From the NCBI GenBank assembly GCA_036563615.1, contig DATCMB010000023.1:1-64000 (forward strand): a stretch of 64,000 nt of DNA, in the 5' to 3' direction. The translations under genes and the position numbers were made by a program. Source of the DNA: Candidatus Binatia bacterium (GTDB taxonomy: Bacteria > Desulfobacterota > Binatia > UBA12015). The notes under the pieces were generated by a model, which saw only the letters and a list, made by a program, of their open reading frames with translations, was not told the DNA's origin and did no database searches. Shown here piece after piece: positions 21,973-30,451 of this stretch; the stretch's first letter is position 1; each line of letters starts with the position of its first letter.

Positions 21973-22746
21973 GTGTTCAGAGCGCTTCGCATCGCCATCC
22001 TCCTCGCCATCCTGCTCGTGGTCGGCGTCGGCACGTGGCAGGCGAAGGCGCGGATCGCGGACTGGGACGTCCCGCTCCGAGTCGCGGTCTATCCGATCGC
22101 GGGCGACGACGGCCCGACGACGCGCAGCTACGTCGCGTCGCTGACCACGGCCACCTACGAGCCGATCGAGCGCTACGTCGCCGAAGAGGCCCGGCGCTAC
22201 GAGGTTCGCACGTCGTTCGGGGACCCGTTACGCATCCGCCTCGCGCCGCCCGTCGACGAGCTCCCGCCGCCGCCGCCAAGGGACGCCGACGTCCTGAAGA
22301 TCATGCTGTGGAGCCTGAAGCTGCGCTGGTGGGCGTGGCGCGTCGACACCCACGACGGGCTCGAGCCCGACGTGCAGCTCTTCGTCGTCTACCACGACCC
22401 GGAGCGGAGCGACGTCCTCGAGCACTCGCTCGGCCTCGAGAAGGGCAGGATCGGGATCGTCAACGCGTTCGCGTCGAACGCGATGGCGGAGATGAACAAC
22501 GTCGTGATTGCGCACGAGCTGCTGCACACGCTCGGCGCAAGCGACAAGTACGATGCGCGCACCAACCTGCCGCTCTTCCCCGACGGCTACGCACGGCCCG
22601 ATCTGCAGCCGCGCCATCCGCAGAAGTTCGCAGAGATCATGGCGGGGCGCATCCCGATCTCCGAAGCGGAAGCCACCATGGCGCCGAGCCTCGACGCGAC
22701 GCTGATCGGCGAGGCGACGGCGCGCGAGATCAACTGGACGAAGTAG
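21973..22746 (+). CDS. Membrane-anchored metzincin-like zinc metalloprotease
   Basis: The 257-residue protein starts with GTG at 21973. An N-terminal hydrophobic helix (LRIAILLAILLVVGVGTW) anchors it. The zinc site is H181-E-L-L-H185-T-L-G188-A-S-D191, that is HExxHxxGxxD, with Asp as third ligand as in snapalysin-type metzincins. A Met that could form the Met-turn occurs downstream (IMAG). A poly-Pro linker lies at about 97. The substrate is unknown. It is divergent from the multihaem operon and shares its promoter region, so a role in processing or shedding surface cytochromes is possible but speculative. Confidence 0.7.
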   Translation: MFRALRIAILLAILLVVGVGTWQAKARIADWDVPLRVAVYPIAGDDGPTTRSYVASLTTATYEPIERYVAEEARRYEVRTSFGDPLRIRLAPPVDELPPPPPRDADVLKIMLWSLKLRWWAWRVDTHDGLEPDVQLFVVYHDPERSDVLEHSLGLEKGRIGIVNAFASNAMAEMNNVVIAHELLHTLGASDKYDARTNLPLFPDGYARPDLQPRHPQKFAEIMAGRIPISEAEATMAPSLDATLIGEATAREINWTK

Positions 22747-22807
22747 TCTCCACGATGCGCGTTTCCGAGTTGACAGCCGAGCACGGGCCGCGCGTTGATG
22801 GACGGAT

Positions 22808-24322
22808 ATGACCCGAGATCGAAAGCTCCTTTCGCTCGGCACCGCCTTCGCGTTCCTCGCGGTGGCGGCGCTTCTCCCGCCGCCCGCGGCGCATGCCAGC
22901 AGCAACTTCGAGACTGGGCTGCTGCGTGAACGCAATCCCTACCGGCCGATCCGCGGCTACTGCCGCCTCTTCCTCGGCCCGCGCGACTTCCTCGCCGACG
23001 GCGAGTTCGAGCTCCTCCTCGGCGACCTCGACCTGAACGACGGCGACGAGCTGCAGCTCAACGGCCGCGTGATCCGCCACGAGGACGGCAGCGTGACCCT
23101 CGAGACCGACAAGGAAGCGGCGCGGGAGTTCTACGCCGACGTGCTCGAAGCGACCAAGGACGACTTCGACCTGCACCAGCTCGACGTCGAGGTCTTCAAG
23201 GACGACTTCGACCTCGGCCCGCAGGACATCACCTGCGAGATGCGGCTCCTCGGCAAGCTGCGTGGTCGCGCGCCGGTGCGCTCGATCCTCGGGCGCCCGC
23301 GCGTCGGCACCGTCGGCGGGACTCACGAGGTGCGTCTCACGTACGAAGGAGCTGGTCTCTTCTACGACGGCGTGACGTCGTCGATCGACGACGTGGCGAC
23401 GGAAGCTCGAGACGCGACGGCGCAGACGCAGGCCGCGACCGCGTCGGACGTTCCTCCCGCGCAGGCGAGTGCCACGTGCCCGACGCCGAACTTCACACCC
23501 GCACCGGACAAGTGCGGCACGCCCGACTGCATGGTGACGTTCGCCGGCTACAAGTGGTGGACGGAGTACCAGTTCTACGGGCACCCGAATTACTTCTACA
23601 ACATGAAGAACGCCTGGAGCCCGCGGAACGTCACCGTCGACGCGGAGGGGCTCCACCTCTTCGTGCGTCCCGACGACCTGGGCGGCGGCACGCGCTACGC
23701 GGCGGCCGAGGCGGTCACGGCGTTCAACGCCGACGGGACCCCGGCGCAGCTCGGCTACGGGACGTACCTCGTCACCGCCACGATCAAGACGGCACCGTCC
23801 TGGGATCAGATGGACCCGAACGTCGCGTTCGGCGCTTTCACCTACGAGCGGGATCCCGCGGGTGACGGCAACAACCCGGCTCGCGAGCTCGACCTGGCCG
23901 AGATCTCGCGCTGGGGGCGGCGCGACGCGCAGCCGTGTCGCAACATCCCGCAGCTGTGCACGGGCAACGCGCAGTTCACCCTGCAGCGCTGGGAAGGGCA
24001 TCCGGAAAACGTCCACCGCTACACGATCGCCCCGGGCGTCAAGACCATCACGCTGGTGATGAAGTGGACCGGCCCGAACCAGCCGGTGACCTTCCAGCAG
24101 TTCGACGGCGCGTACACGCTCGACACGCTGCCGGCCGTGGCGAGCCACGAGTGGACGACGTCGCCCGACCAGAACCCGTTCATCCCGGCGAGCGGCTGCC
24201 AGCAGTTCCACCTGAACTTCTGGATGGGCAACTTCCCCGAGGAGAAAGACGGCTACAACCCGCCGCCGGCGAGCCCGCAGGAGGTCGTGGTCTCGAACTT
24301 CCAGTACCGCCCGGCGTCATGA
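22808..24322 (+). CDS. Exported GH16-like (concanavalin-fold) glycosidase, with N-terminal extra domain
   Basis: The 504-residue protein has a signal peptide (FAFLAVAALLPPPAAHA). Residues about 40-190 form an unassigned acidic domain (DLDLNDGDELQLNG, KDDFDLHQLDVEVFKDDFDL). The C-terminal half (about 230-500) resembles GH16: FAGYKWW near the start, YGTYLVTATIKTAP, then E360-L-D362-L-A-E365, which fits the catalytic ExDxxE motif. Conserved Trp residues follow. GH16 enzymes cleave beta-1,3/1,4-glucans or galactans; the substrate cannot be told here. It lies 61 bases after the protease on the same strand. Confidence 0.7.
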   Translation: MTRDRKLLSLGTAFAFLAVAALLPPPAAHASSNFETGLLRERNPYRPIRGYCRLFLGPRDFLADGEFELLLGDLDLNDGDELQLNGRVIRHEDGSVTLETDKEAAREFYADVLEATKDDFDLHQLDVEVFKDDFDLGPQDITCEMRLLGKLRGRAPVRSILGRPRVGTVGGTHEVRLTYEGAGLFYDGVTSSIDDVATEARDATAQTQAATASDVPPAQASATCPTPNFTPAPDKCGTPDCMVTFAGYKWWTEYQFYGHPNYFYNMKNAWSPRNVTVDAEGLHLFVRPDDLGGGTRYAAAEAVTAFNADGTPAQLGYGTYLVTATIKTAPSWDQMDPNVAFGAFTYERDPAGDGNNPARELDLAEISRWGRRDAQPCRNIPQLCTGNAQFTLQRWEGHPENVHRYTIAPGVKTITLVMKWTGPNQPVTFQQFDGAYTLDTLPAVASHEWTTSPDQNPFIPASGCQQFHLNFWMGNFPEEKDGYNPPPASPQEVVVSNFQYRPAS

Positions 24323-24404
24323 AGCGTCGCGCTCCCGGTGCGCGCGTCGTGCTGCAGCTTTGGCCCGAGCCGAGTAGACTCGGTCGAGGGCGAGCCTGCC
24401 GACG

Positions 24405-25052
24405 ATGCGCGCACCGAAGGAGCAGCGGGAGCTTTTCGCGTCGCTCGCGGACGGCGAGCCGACGCCGCAGCAGGAAGCCCTCCGAGGTCCGGCGAGCGGA
24501 CTTCCGGAGGGCTTTCTCTATCGCCCGAGCTTCCTTACGCCCGACGAGGAGCGCGCGCTGCTCGACGCCATCGCGACGCTGACGCTCGTCGAGGCGCGCT
24601 ACCGCGACTTCACCGCCAAGCGCCGCATCGCGAGCTTCGGCGCGGGCTACGACTTCGCGCGCAACGCGCCGGTCGAAGCACCACCGCTGCCGGCTTTCCT
24701 CGAGCCGCTGCGCGCGCGTCTCTCGGCGTTCGGTGGCGTGCCCGAGGACGAGCTCGTGCAGTGCACCGTCGCCGAGTACCGCCCCGGGACGCAGCTCGGC
24801 TGGCACCGCGACGCGCCGAGCTTCGGCGTCGTGCTCGGCGTCTCGCTCGCGTCACCGGCGCGCATGCGCTTCCGGCCGTACCCGCACCAGAAGGGCTCCG
24901 GCGAGCGCGCGCTCGTCCTGACGCTCGAGCCGCGCTCGGCGTACGTCATTCGCGACGGCGCGCGCTGGGGCTGGCAGCACGCGATCTCGCCGACCAAGGC
25001 GCTGCGCTACTCGATCACCTTTCGCACGATGCGCGGCCGTCGTCCGGCCTGA
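24405..25052 (+). CDS. AlkB-like 2-oxoglutarate/Fe(II) dioxygenase
   Basis: The 215-residue protein has the AlkB core. YRPGTQLGWHRD supplies the first Fe ligands (His and Asp about 133/135). WGWQHAISP supplies the second His (about 197). The following RYSITFRTMR gives the arginines that bind 2-oxoglutarate. AlkB proteins repair alkylated bases in DNA or RNA, but some relatives modify proteins. It is shorter at the N-terminus than E. coli AlkB and closer to ALKBH4/8-type bacterial forms. It lies convergent with the lipase gene, with a hairpin between them. Confidence 0.85.
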   Translation: MRAPKEQRELFASLADGEPTPQQEALRGPASGLPEGFLYRPSFLTPDEERALLDAIATLTLVEARYRDFTAKRRIASFGAGYDFARNAPVEAPPLPAFLEPLRARLSAFGGVPEDELVQCTVAEYRPGTQLGWHRDAPSFGVVLGVSLASPARMRFRPYPHQKGSGERALVLTLEPRSAYVIRDGARWGWQHAISPTKALRYSITFRTMRGRRPA

Positions 25053-25066
25053 CGGTCGACGGTGCC

Positions 25067-25101
25067 GCGCTCCGGCGCCGGATCCTCCGACGCCGGAGCG
25101 C
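25067..25101. terminator. Hairpin between convergent genes
   Basis: GCGCTCCGGCG (25067-25077) and CGCCGGAGCGC (25091-25101) form a perfect 11-bp stem with a 13-base loop. It lies between the AlkB-like gene (plus) and the lipase gene (minus) and is probably a bidirectional terminator. There is no T-run on either side. Confidence 0.55.
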
Positions 25102-25142
25102 GACGAAACGCGCTGCTCGGGGTGTGATGCTCGACGCTGGTC

Positions 25143-26546
25143 TCAGGGCGCGACGCGATTCCGCGGCACCGGCAGGCGCTTGCCGCGCAGCGCGCGCCGC
25201 GCCGGCTCGACGTCGTAGTCGTTGAGCCGCACGCTGATCGCGGCCGCGGTCGACGCCACACTCGGGAAGCTCACCGAGCGCGCCGCGGTCAGGCGACCGC
25301 GCGGCTTCAGCGTCACGGTGGTGGTCTCGCTCCCCTCCTGATCGCCCGGCACGAACACGTCGACGCCGGTCAGGAAGGGGATGTTGAAGATGGTCTCGAG
25401 CGGCGCCGTCAGGTCGGTGACGCCGTCCGAGCCACGGTCGAAGACGAACAGGCCGATCGTGCGGTTGTCGATCGGGCTCGTCGCGGGGTTGATGACGTTG
25501 ACGCCGTTGACCTGCAGCACGTCGCTCTCGACGCCCTGATCACCCCACAGCTCCTTGTAGCGGATGATCGTCATCGACACGTGGCGGTCGCTCTTCTCGA
25601 TCAGGTTGTCGATCGCGCCGTTGGGCTCCGACGTCAGCAAGCGCAGAAAACGATTGCTGCGCACCATCGGCTCGCCGTAGAAGCGGTGCACGCGCTCGCT
25701 GCCCGGGCGACGCAGCACGAACTCCCAGCTCCGTCCGGCGCCGATCGTGAACGGCCCGAACGAGCCGTCCGCCGGCAAGACGACGCTGTTCAGCGGCCGG
25801 CTGCGGAGCCGCCGTCCGTTGGCGCGGCGTACCTCCCAGAGCTCGAGGGTTGCGCCCTCGACGCCCACGTTCTGCGGGAAGAGCACCGCGCGTCCCTCGA
25901 CCACGATGCGCCCGCTCTCCGGCACGACGTGGATCGTCGCCGGCTCGTGGCCGGTGAGGAACTCGTACATCGCGGCGAACGCTTCCGGCGAGGTCGCCGC
26001 CTCGACGTGCGTCTGGTTCGGCAGGATCACGTTGACCGCGCCGGGGATGCGCCGCGACGGATCGCCGCGGCCGGCCCAGAGCGCGAGCGTCGGCACGCCG
26101 CCCGGCGGCGCGTCTGCCGGGAAACCGTCGATGTTCACGTAGTGCGCGACGCGCGCCGCACGCTCGGGCGAGCTCAGGAACTCCTGCGACACGCGCGTGC
26201 CGAGCGAGTGCCCCATGAGGTCGACCTGCTCGGCGCCGGTGCGCGCGAGGACCTCGTCGATCAGCACGTCGAGCTTCGCGAGCACGTCCTCGAAGCTCTC
26301 GACGCCGAAGGTCGAGTCGTACTCGAGCGCGGCGAGGTGGCTGTCCGGGTAGCCGTTGCTCGAGAAGCGCATCGCTTGCGACTCGAACTGTCCCGCCGAG
26401 CCGAAGCCACCGTGGACGAAGATCACGGGGTTCCTGCCGGCGGCGTGCGCCACGTTCGGCGCCGCCACGACCAGCGTCAAGAACAAGAGCCGTGCCGCGT
26501 GCAGCGCGCAACGGCCGATCCTTCCGAGGCTCATCGTCGATCGCAT
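25143..26546 (-). CDS. Exported alpha/beta-hydrolase (lipase/esterase)
   Basis: The ATG at 26546 is preferred because GGGAGGG lies 5-6 bases upstream; this gives 467 residues. The signal peptide is LHAARLLFLTLVVAAPNVAHA. The hydrolase domain (about 35-235) has the oxyanion motif FVHGGFGS, nucleophile elbow MGHSLGTR and a late His in LPNQTHVEAA. The C-terminal half (about 240-460) is beta-rich and unassigned. The layout resembles secreted lipases with an added beta-sandwich domain. The substrate is unknown. Confidence 0.8.
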   Translation of the reverse strand: MRSTMSLGRIGRCALHAARLLFLTLVVAAPNVAHAAGRNPVIFVHGGFGSAGQFESQAMRFSSNGYPDSHLAALEYDSTFGVESFEDVLAKLDVLIDEVLARTGAEQVDLMGHSLGTRVSQEFLSSPERAARVAHYVNIDGFPADAPPGGVPTLALWAGRGDPSRRIPGAVNVILPNQTHVEAATSPEAFAAMYEFLTGHEPATIHVVPESGRIVVEGRAVLFPQNVGVEGATLELWEVRRANGRRLRSRPLNSVVLPADGSFGPFTIGAGRSWEFVLRRPGSERVHRFYGEPMVRSNRFLRLLTSEPNGAIDNLIEKSDRHVSMTIIRYKELWGDQGVESDVLQVNGVNVINPATSPIDNRTIGLFVFDRGSDGVTDLTAPLETIFNIPFLTGVDVFVPGDQEGSETTTVTLKPRGRLTAARSVSFPSVASTAAAISVRLNDYDVEPARRALRGKRLPVPRNRVAP

Positions 26547-26662
26547 GCGTCCCTCCCGGATGATCGGTCCATTGAGCACCCGGTCGGGCCTCGTTGTCCA
26601 GACCGATTGTGCCGGAGGCCCGCAGGCATGGAGGCCGGCGACCTTCCCGGTATGATGTCGCC

Positions 26663-27859
26663 ATGGTCCTGAGCCCGTCGATCGCGCACGCGCGCGGCGC
26701 GACGGTCCTCGAGCGGATGCTCGATCGCTTCGACGGCAGCGTGCTCGACGGCGCCCAGCGCGTGTCGCGGATCCGGCTCGTCATCACCGACGGCGGAACG
26801 TGGGACGCGCTCGTCTCGCCCTCGGGCGCGACGCTCGAGCAGGCCCGCACGTCCGTCCGCCCGGCGGCCGTCATCGGGGCCGACGCGGCGACCTGGGAGC
26901 GGGTCGCCGACGACCTGCGCGGCGGCATGGACGCATACCGCGAAGGGCGGCTCGTCGTGCGCCACAACCTGCACCTCGGCGTATCGTTCCTCGCCGCGAC
27001 GAGCGGCATGACCGGTCCCGAGCGGCTGCGCTTCGACTGCGTGTCCACCTCGCTCGGCACGATCTCGGTGTGCGCCGCGGGCCTCGGCGAGCCGGTCATC
27101 CTCCTGCACGGCCTCGGCGCGACCAAGGTGTCGTTCCTGCCGACGATCGCCGCGCTCGCGCCGACGTACCGCACGATCGCGCTCGACCTGCCGGGCTTCG
27201 GCGACTCCACGAAGCCGGTGCTCGCGCCCTACCATCCGCCGTTCTTCGCGCGCGCGGTGTGCGAGCTGATGGACGAGCTCGGGATCGAGCGCGCGCACTT
27301 CGTCGGCAACAGCATGGGCGGACGCATCGCGCTCGAGATCGGGCTCCGCCATCCCGAGCGTGCGTGCAGCCTGTCGCTGCTCGCGCCGTCGCTCGCGTGG
27401 CGGCGGCCGCGTCCGTGGGCGCCGCTCGTGCGTGTGCTGCGTCCCGAGCTGGGTCTGGTGCAGCTCTCACCGCGCTGGGCGATCGAGGCGGTCGTGCACC
27501 AGATCGTTCCGCGCGCCGCCGCGAGCTGGCTGCACGCCGGCGTCGACGAGTTCCTGCGCAGCTACACGACGGCGCGCGGGCGCGTCGCGTTCTACGCCGC
27601 CGCGCGCCAGATCTACCTCGAGGAGCCGCACGGCGCGCGCGGCTTCTGGACGCGGCTCGAGAGCCTCGCGACGCCGGCGCTCTTCGTCTGGGGCAAGCTC
27701 GATCGGCTGGTGCCGTTCGGGTTCGCGGCGCACGTCCGCCGCGCGCTGCCGAGCTCGCGCCACCTCGAGCTCGACTGCGGACACGTGCCGCAGCTCGAGC
27801 GTCCGCAGGAGACGCACGGCGCGATCGCGGCGTTTCTCGCGGAGCACCGCGCCGTCTAG
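26663..27859 (+). CDS. SCP2-like domain fused to alpha/beta-hydrolase
   Basis: The ATG at 26663 is chosen; the frame is open to 26594 but that extension has no protein-like features. The protein is 398 residues. Residues about 10-110 match the SCP2 sterol-carrier fold (LDRFDGSVLDGAQRVS, then ADAATWERVADDLRGGMDAY). Residues about 125-395 form an alpha/beta-hydrolase with VILLHGLGATK, nucleophile elbow GNSMGG, acid in WGKLDRLVPF and catalytic His in DCGHVPQLERP. The fusion suggests the hydrolase acts on a lipid or sterol-like ester held by the SCP2 domain. No signal peptide is present, so it is cytoplasmic. Confidence 0.8.
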   Translation: MVLSPSIAHARGATVLERMLDRFDGSVLDGAQRVSRIRLVITDGGTWDALVSPSGATLEQARTSVRPAAVIGADAATWERVADDLRGGMDAYREGRLVVRHNLHLGVSFLAATSGMTGPERLRFDCVSTSLGTISVCAAGLGEPVILLHGLGATKVSFLPTIAALAPTYRTIALDLPGFGDSTKPVLAPYHPPFFARAVCELMDELGIERAHFVGNSMGGRIALEIGLRHPERACSLSLLAPSLAWRRPRPWAPLVRVLRPELGLVQLSPRWAIEAVVHQIVPRAAASWLHAGVDEFLRSYTTARGRVAFYAAARQIYLEEPHGARGFWTRLESLATPALFVWGKLDRLVPFGFAAHVRRALPSSRHLELDCGHVPQLERPQETHGAIAAFLAEHRAV

Positions 27860-27904
27860 CGTCGCGGCCGGACCGTGACGCGTCAGCGCGCGGCCCGCGA
27901 GCGA

Positions 27905-27942
27905 GCTGCGCGCCGGCGATCGGGCTGCGCGCCGGCGATCGG
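27905..27942 (+). repeat. 19-bp tandem repeat
   Basis: The unit GCTGCGCGCCGGCGATCGG occurs twice back to back (27905-27923 and 27924-27942), with a partial third copy up to about 27953. It lies between convergent genes. Each unit contains CGCCGGCG, so the repeat could also fold; the role is unknown. Confidence 0.6.
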
Positions 27943-27992
27943 GCTGCGCGCGGCGGGGGGCGCAGCCGGTGCGCCCGCTCGGGGGGCGCGCG

Positions 27993-28349
27993 CTACAGCG
28001 CGGTCCGCGCCGTCCGCAGCACGACGAGCGCGACGATCACCTCGACGCCGATGAACAGCCAGGCGAGGTCCGCGCCGTGCAGCGCCCACGCGAGCGTCCG
28101 GCCGAGCGCGGCGCATCCCATCAGAGACGCCGCGACGTGCAGCAGGGTGCGGTCCTGCCAGCGCGCGCCGAGCAGCATGGTCGCGCCGGCGACGGCGAAG
28201 AACGCCGCGAAGTCGCCGATCTGGGTGCTGCGTCCGAGGCCGTCGAGCAGCGGCATGCCGAGACCGCCCGCCGCCTGGCCGGGGACGACGAGCCAGCCGA
28301 GCGCCTGGAGCAGGAAGAAGACGCCGAGAAGCGTGGTGAGGGTGCGCAT
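27993..28349 (-). CDS. Small four-helix membrane protein (DUF4345-like)
   Basis: The 118-residue protein starts at ATG 28349, which GGAGG precedes by about 6 bases. Four hydrophobic helices are visible (LLGVFFLLQALGWLVV, DFAAFFAVAGATMLLGA, LLHVAASLMGCAALGRTL, WLFIGVEVIVALVVL). The pattern recalls DUF4345/DoxX-like proteins; no active residues can be pointed to. Confidence 0.6.
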   Translation of the reverse strand: MRTLTTLLGVFFLLQALGWLVVPGQAAGGLGMPLLDGLGRSTQIGDFAAFFAVAGATMLLGARWQDRTLLHVAASLMGCAALGRTLAWALHGADLAWLFIGVEVIVALVVLRTARTAL

Positions 28350-28507
28350 CGAGACCTCCTGAACGTTGGTCGCCGACGGTGCCGAATGGAGGCGCGCGGT
28401 GCAACGCCGCGCTCGCAGGCCACGCTTACCGAAATCTCACCGGAAACCTACCGCACTCTTATGACTCGATGCGTGGGAACGCGCATCGTCCGACGCGTGA
28501 GACACAC

Positions 28508-28568
28508 CCGGACGGAAGGAGCCGTCCGGTGAATCCCGCCTGAGGACAGGCGGCGCTTGGAAAAGGAG
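28508..28568 (+). promoter_or_regulatory. Tandem GGA-loop hairpins before the RTX gene: candidate CsrA/RsmA leader
   Basis: The first hairpin is CCGGACGG (28508-28515), loop AAGGAG, then CCGTCCGG (28522-28529). The second is CCGCCTG (28536-28542), loop AGGA, then CAGGCGG (28547-28553). The real Shine-Dalgarno AAGGAG (28563-28568) follows, 8 bases before ATG 28577. Two GGA-containing loops plus a GGA in the ribosome site is the classic layout of CsrA/RsmA-repressed leaders. No csrA gene is in the window, so this is a prediction. Confidence 0.45.
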
Positions 28569-28576
28569 TTTCGTCC

Positions 28577-29353
28577 ATGCGTTCGACGATCGGATTGACC
28601 ATGGTGGCGCTGAGCGCCCTCATTTGCTTGACGACGGCCCCGAGCCACGCCGCGCTGGTGCGCGGCACCGGCGCCTCCGAGGTGCTCTTCGGGCTCGACG
28701 ACGACAACGTCGACGATCCGGAGGTCCAGCCCGAGGGGGTCGCGGCGAACCAGAGCCTGAACAACGCCGACATGATCGACGGTCGCGGCGGGCACGACGT
28801 GCTGATCGGTCTGCTCGGCAGCGACACGATCGACGGCGGCCCCGGCGACGACGTCATCATCGGCGGCACGGAGCAGGGGCAGGCGCCCAACTCGGACATC
28901 CAGCTCGGCAACCGCGGCAACGACGTCGCGATCTGGGCGGGTGGCGACGGCAGCGACCTGTTCGACGGCGGCGACGGCAACCTCGACGCCCTGGTGTTCG
29001 GCACGATCGACCGCGTCGACAACATCCCGGTCCTTTCTCCGGCGACCGGCAAGTACCGCGACACAGGTCTGCCGACGGCCGACGTCACGGGGCAGGGCGG
29101 CTTCTGCGAGCTCGAGGCCGTCGCCGACCCGCAGACGCGCGGCTACGAGTTCCTGGTCCGCTTCTTCTCGCGCAGCACCGGCAACCTGCTGGTGACCGTC
29201 CGCACGCACGACGTGGAGCAGGTCTTCTGCACCTCGGAGGCGGGCGGCGCGATCACCTACGCCGACCTCACCGTCGACGATCCGGCGTTCGTCGAGGTGT
29301 CGCTCGATCAGGTCGAAAAACTGAACCGCACGGTGCGGGCGATCATCCGCTGA
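28577..29353 (+). CDS. Exported RTX-type calcium-binding repeat protein
   Basis: The 258-residue protein has a signal peptide (MRSTIGLTMVALSALICLTTAPSHA, cut before ALVRG). Residues about 60-135 carry RTX nonapeptides (DGRGGHDVL, DGGPGDDVI, GNRGNDVAI, DGGDGNLDA), which bind calcium in a parallel beta-roll. The C-terminal part is unassigned with two Cys. Unlike type I-secreted RTX toxins it has a Sec signal. Its leader holds the GGA-loop hairpins. The function is unknown. Confidence 0.75.
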   Translation: MRSTIGLTMVALSALICLTTAPSHAALVRGTGASEVLFGLDDDNVDDPEVQPEGVAANQSLNNADMIDGRGGHDVLIGLLGSDTIDGGPGDDVIIGGTEQGQAPNSDIQLGNRGNDVAIWAGGDGSDLFDGGDGNLDALVFGTIDRVDNIPVLSPATGKYRDTGLPTADVTGQGGFCELEAVADPQTRGYEFLVRFFSRSTGNLLVTVRTHDVEQVFCTSEAGGAITYADLTVDDPAFVEVSLDQVEKLNRTVRAIIR

Positions 29354-29465
29354 CCTCGGGTCGCGGGTGAGCGGATGCGCGCCGTCGTCGCGGGCGAGCC
29401 TCGCTCGCGGCGGCGGCGCCGCCGCGCCGGATTCCTCGAACGGACCACCGTGGTAGGCTCGACCC

Positions 29466-30302
29466 ATGGCGCGCTGGACACCTTTCGCGACGACACTTCC
29501 GAAGAAGGCGAAGGCCACTGCGGGCCGCACCGGCGTGAGCTCGACGCCGGTCGCGATCCGCAGCGACGTGGACATCGACGAGGCGCTGCGCGACGACGTG
29601 CGCAAGCGGCTTGCGCGCAAGGTCGGCAAGTTCGCGACGCACCTCGAGCGGCTCTCGGTGCGCTTCCTCGACGTCAACGGCCCGAAGGGCGGCATCGACG
29701 TCGTGTGCCGGATCAACGCCACGCTGAGCGCGCTGCCGAGTCTCGTCGTCGAGGAGAGCGCGGCCGACGCGGCGCTCGCGTTCCGTCGCGCCGCCGACAC
29801 CCTCGGTCGCACGCTGCGTCGCACGCTCGACCGTGCCGGCTTCTCCACCCCGCGCTCGGGCAAGGCCGTCAAGCGAGCGCCGGCGCCGAAGAGCGGCAAG
29901 GCCGCGGCCATCAAGAGCGCGCTCATGCGCGACGACGATGGCAGCATGATCGGCAAGCGCGTCGGGCACTCGGCGGCCGACCTCGAGGACGCGCTCGCGC
30001 GACCGGAGAAGCGTCGCCGCGACGTGTTCGTCGACACCTCGAAGCCGGGTGTCAGCGCGACCGACCGCAGCGCCGGCTACGGCGCGACCGCGGCGCGCAA
30101 CACCAAGCGCAACACCGCGGGCATGACGGCGGCGCTCGAGGACTCGCGCACCAAGCCGTCGCGCAAGTCGACGCGCGGCTCGACCAACCGGATCAAGGCC
30201 GCGACGCCGAAGCAGCGTACCGCGCAGCTCGCGGTGCACGATCCGAGCGCGCGCGCGATGCGGCAGAAGGTCGCGAAGAACCGGCCGCGCAGCGCGCGCT
30301 GA
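29466..30302 (+). CDS. HPF/RaiA-like ribosome-hibernation domain with long basic tail
   Basis: The 278-residue protein starts at ATG 29466. Residues about 25-122 match the HPF/RaiA fold (DEALRDDVRKRLARKVGKF, then GGIDVVCRINATLSALP and a second helix ending LGRTLRRTLDRAG). This domain binds the 30S decoding channel during stasis. The remaining ~155 residues are disordered and Lys/Arg/Ala/Ser-rich (KSGKAAAIKSALMR, SRKSTRGSTNRIK). They replace the normal dimerisation domain of long HPF. The tail may bind RNA. The gene stands alone. Confidence 0.7.
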   Translation: MARWTPFATTLPKKAKATAGRTGVSSTPVAIRSDVDIDEALRDDVRKRLARKVGKFATHLERLSVRFLDVNGPKGGIDVVCRINATLSALPSLVVEESAADAALAFRRAADTLGRTLRRTLDRAGFSTPRSGKAVKRAPAPKSGKAAAIKSALMRDDDGSMIGKRVGHSAADLEDALARPEKRRRDVFVDTSKPGVSATDRSAGYGATAARNTKRNTAGMTAALEDSRTKPSRKSTRGSTNRIKAATPKQRTAQLAVHDPSARAMRQKVAKNRPRSAR

Positions 30303-30451
30303 GCAGGCTTCGTGCGCTGAGCGCGGCGTACGCGCACGGCGCAACGCCTGCATGCGCCGAGCGCGCTTGCGTGCCTCGAGTGAACCGGGGCGCGTTGGCG
30401 ACGTCCAAGCGCGGAGCCCTCCGCGATGCCCTGCGCGGAGCCGCGCTCGCC

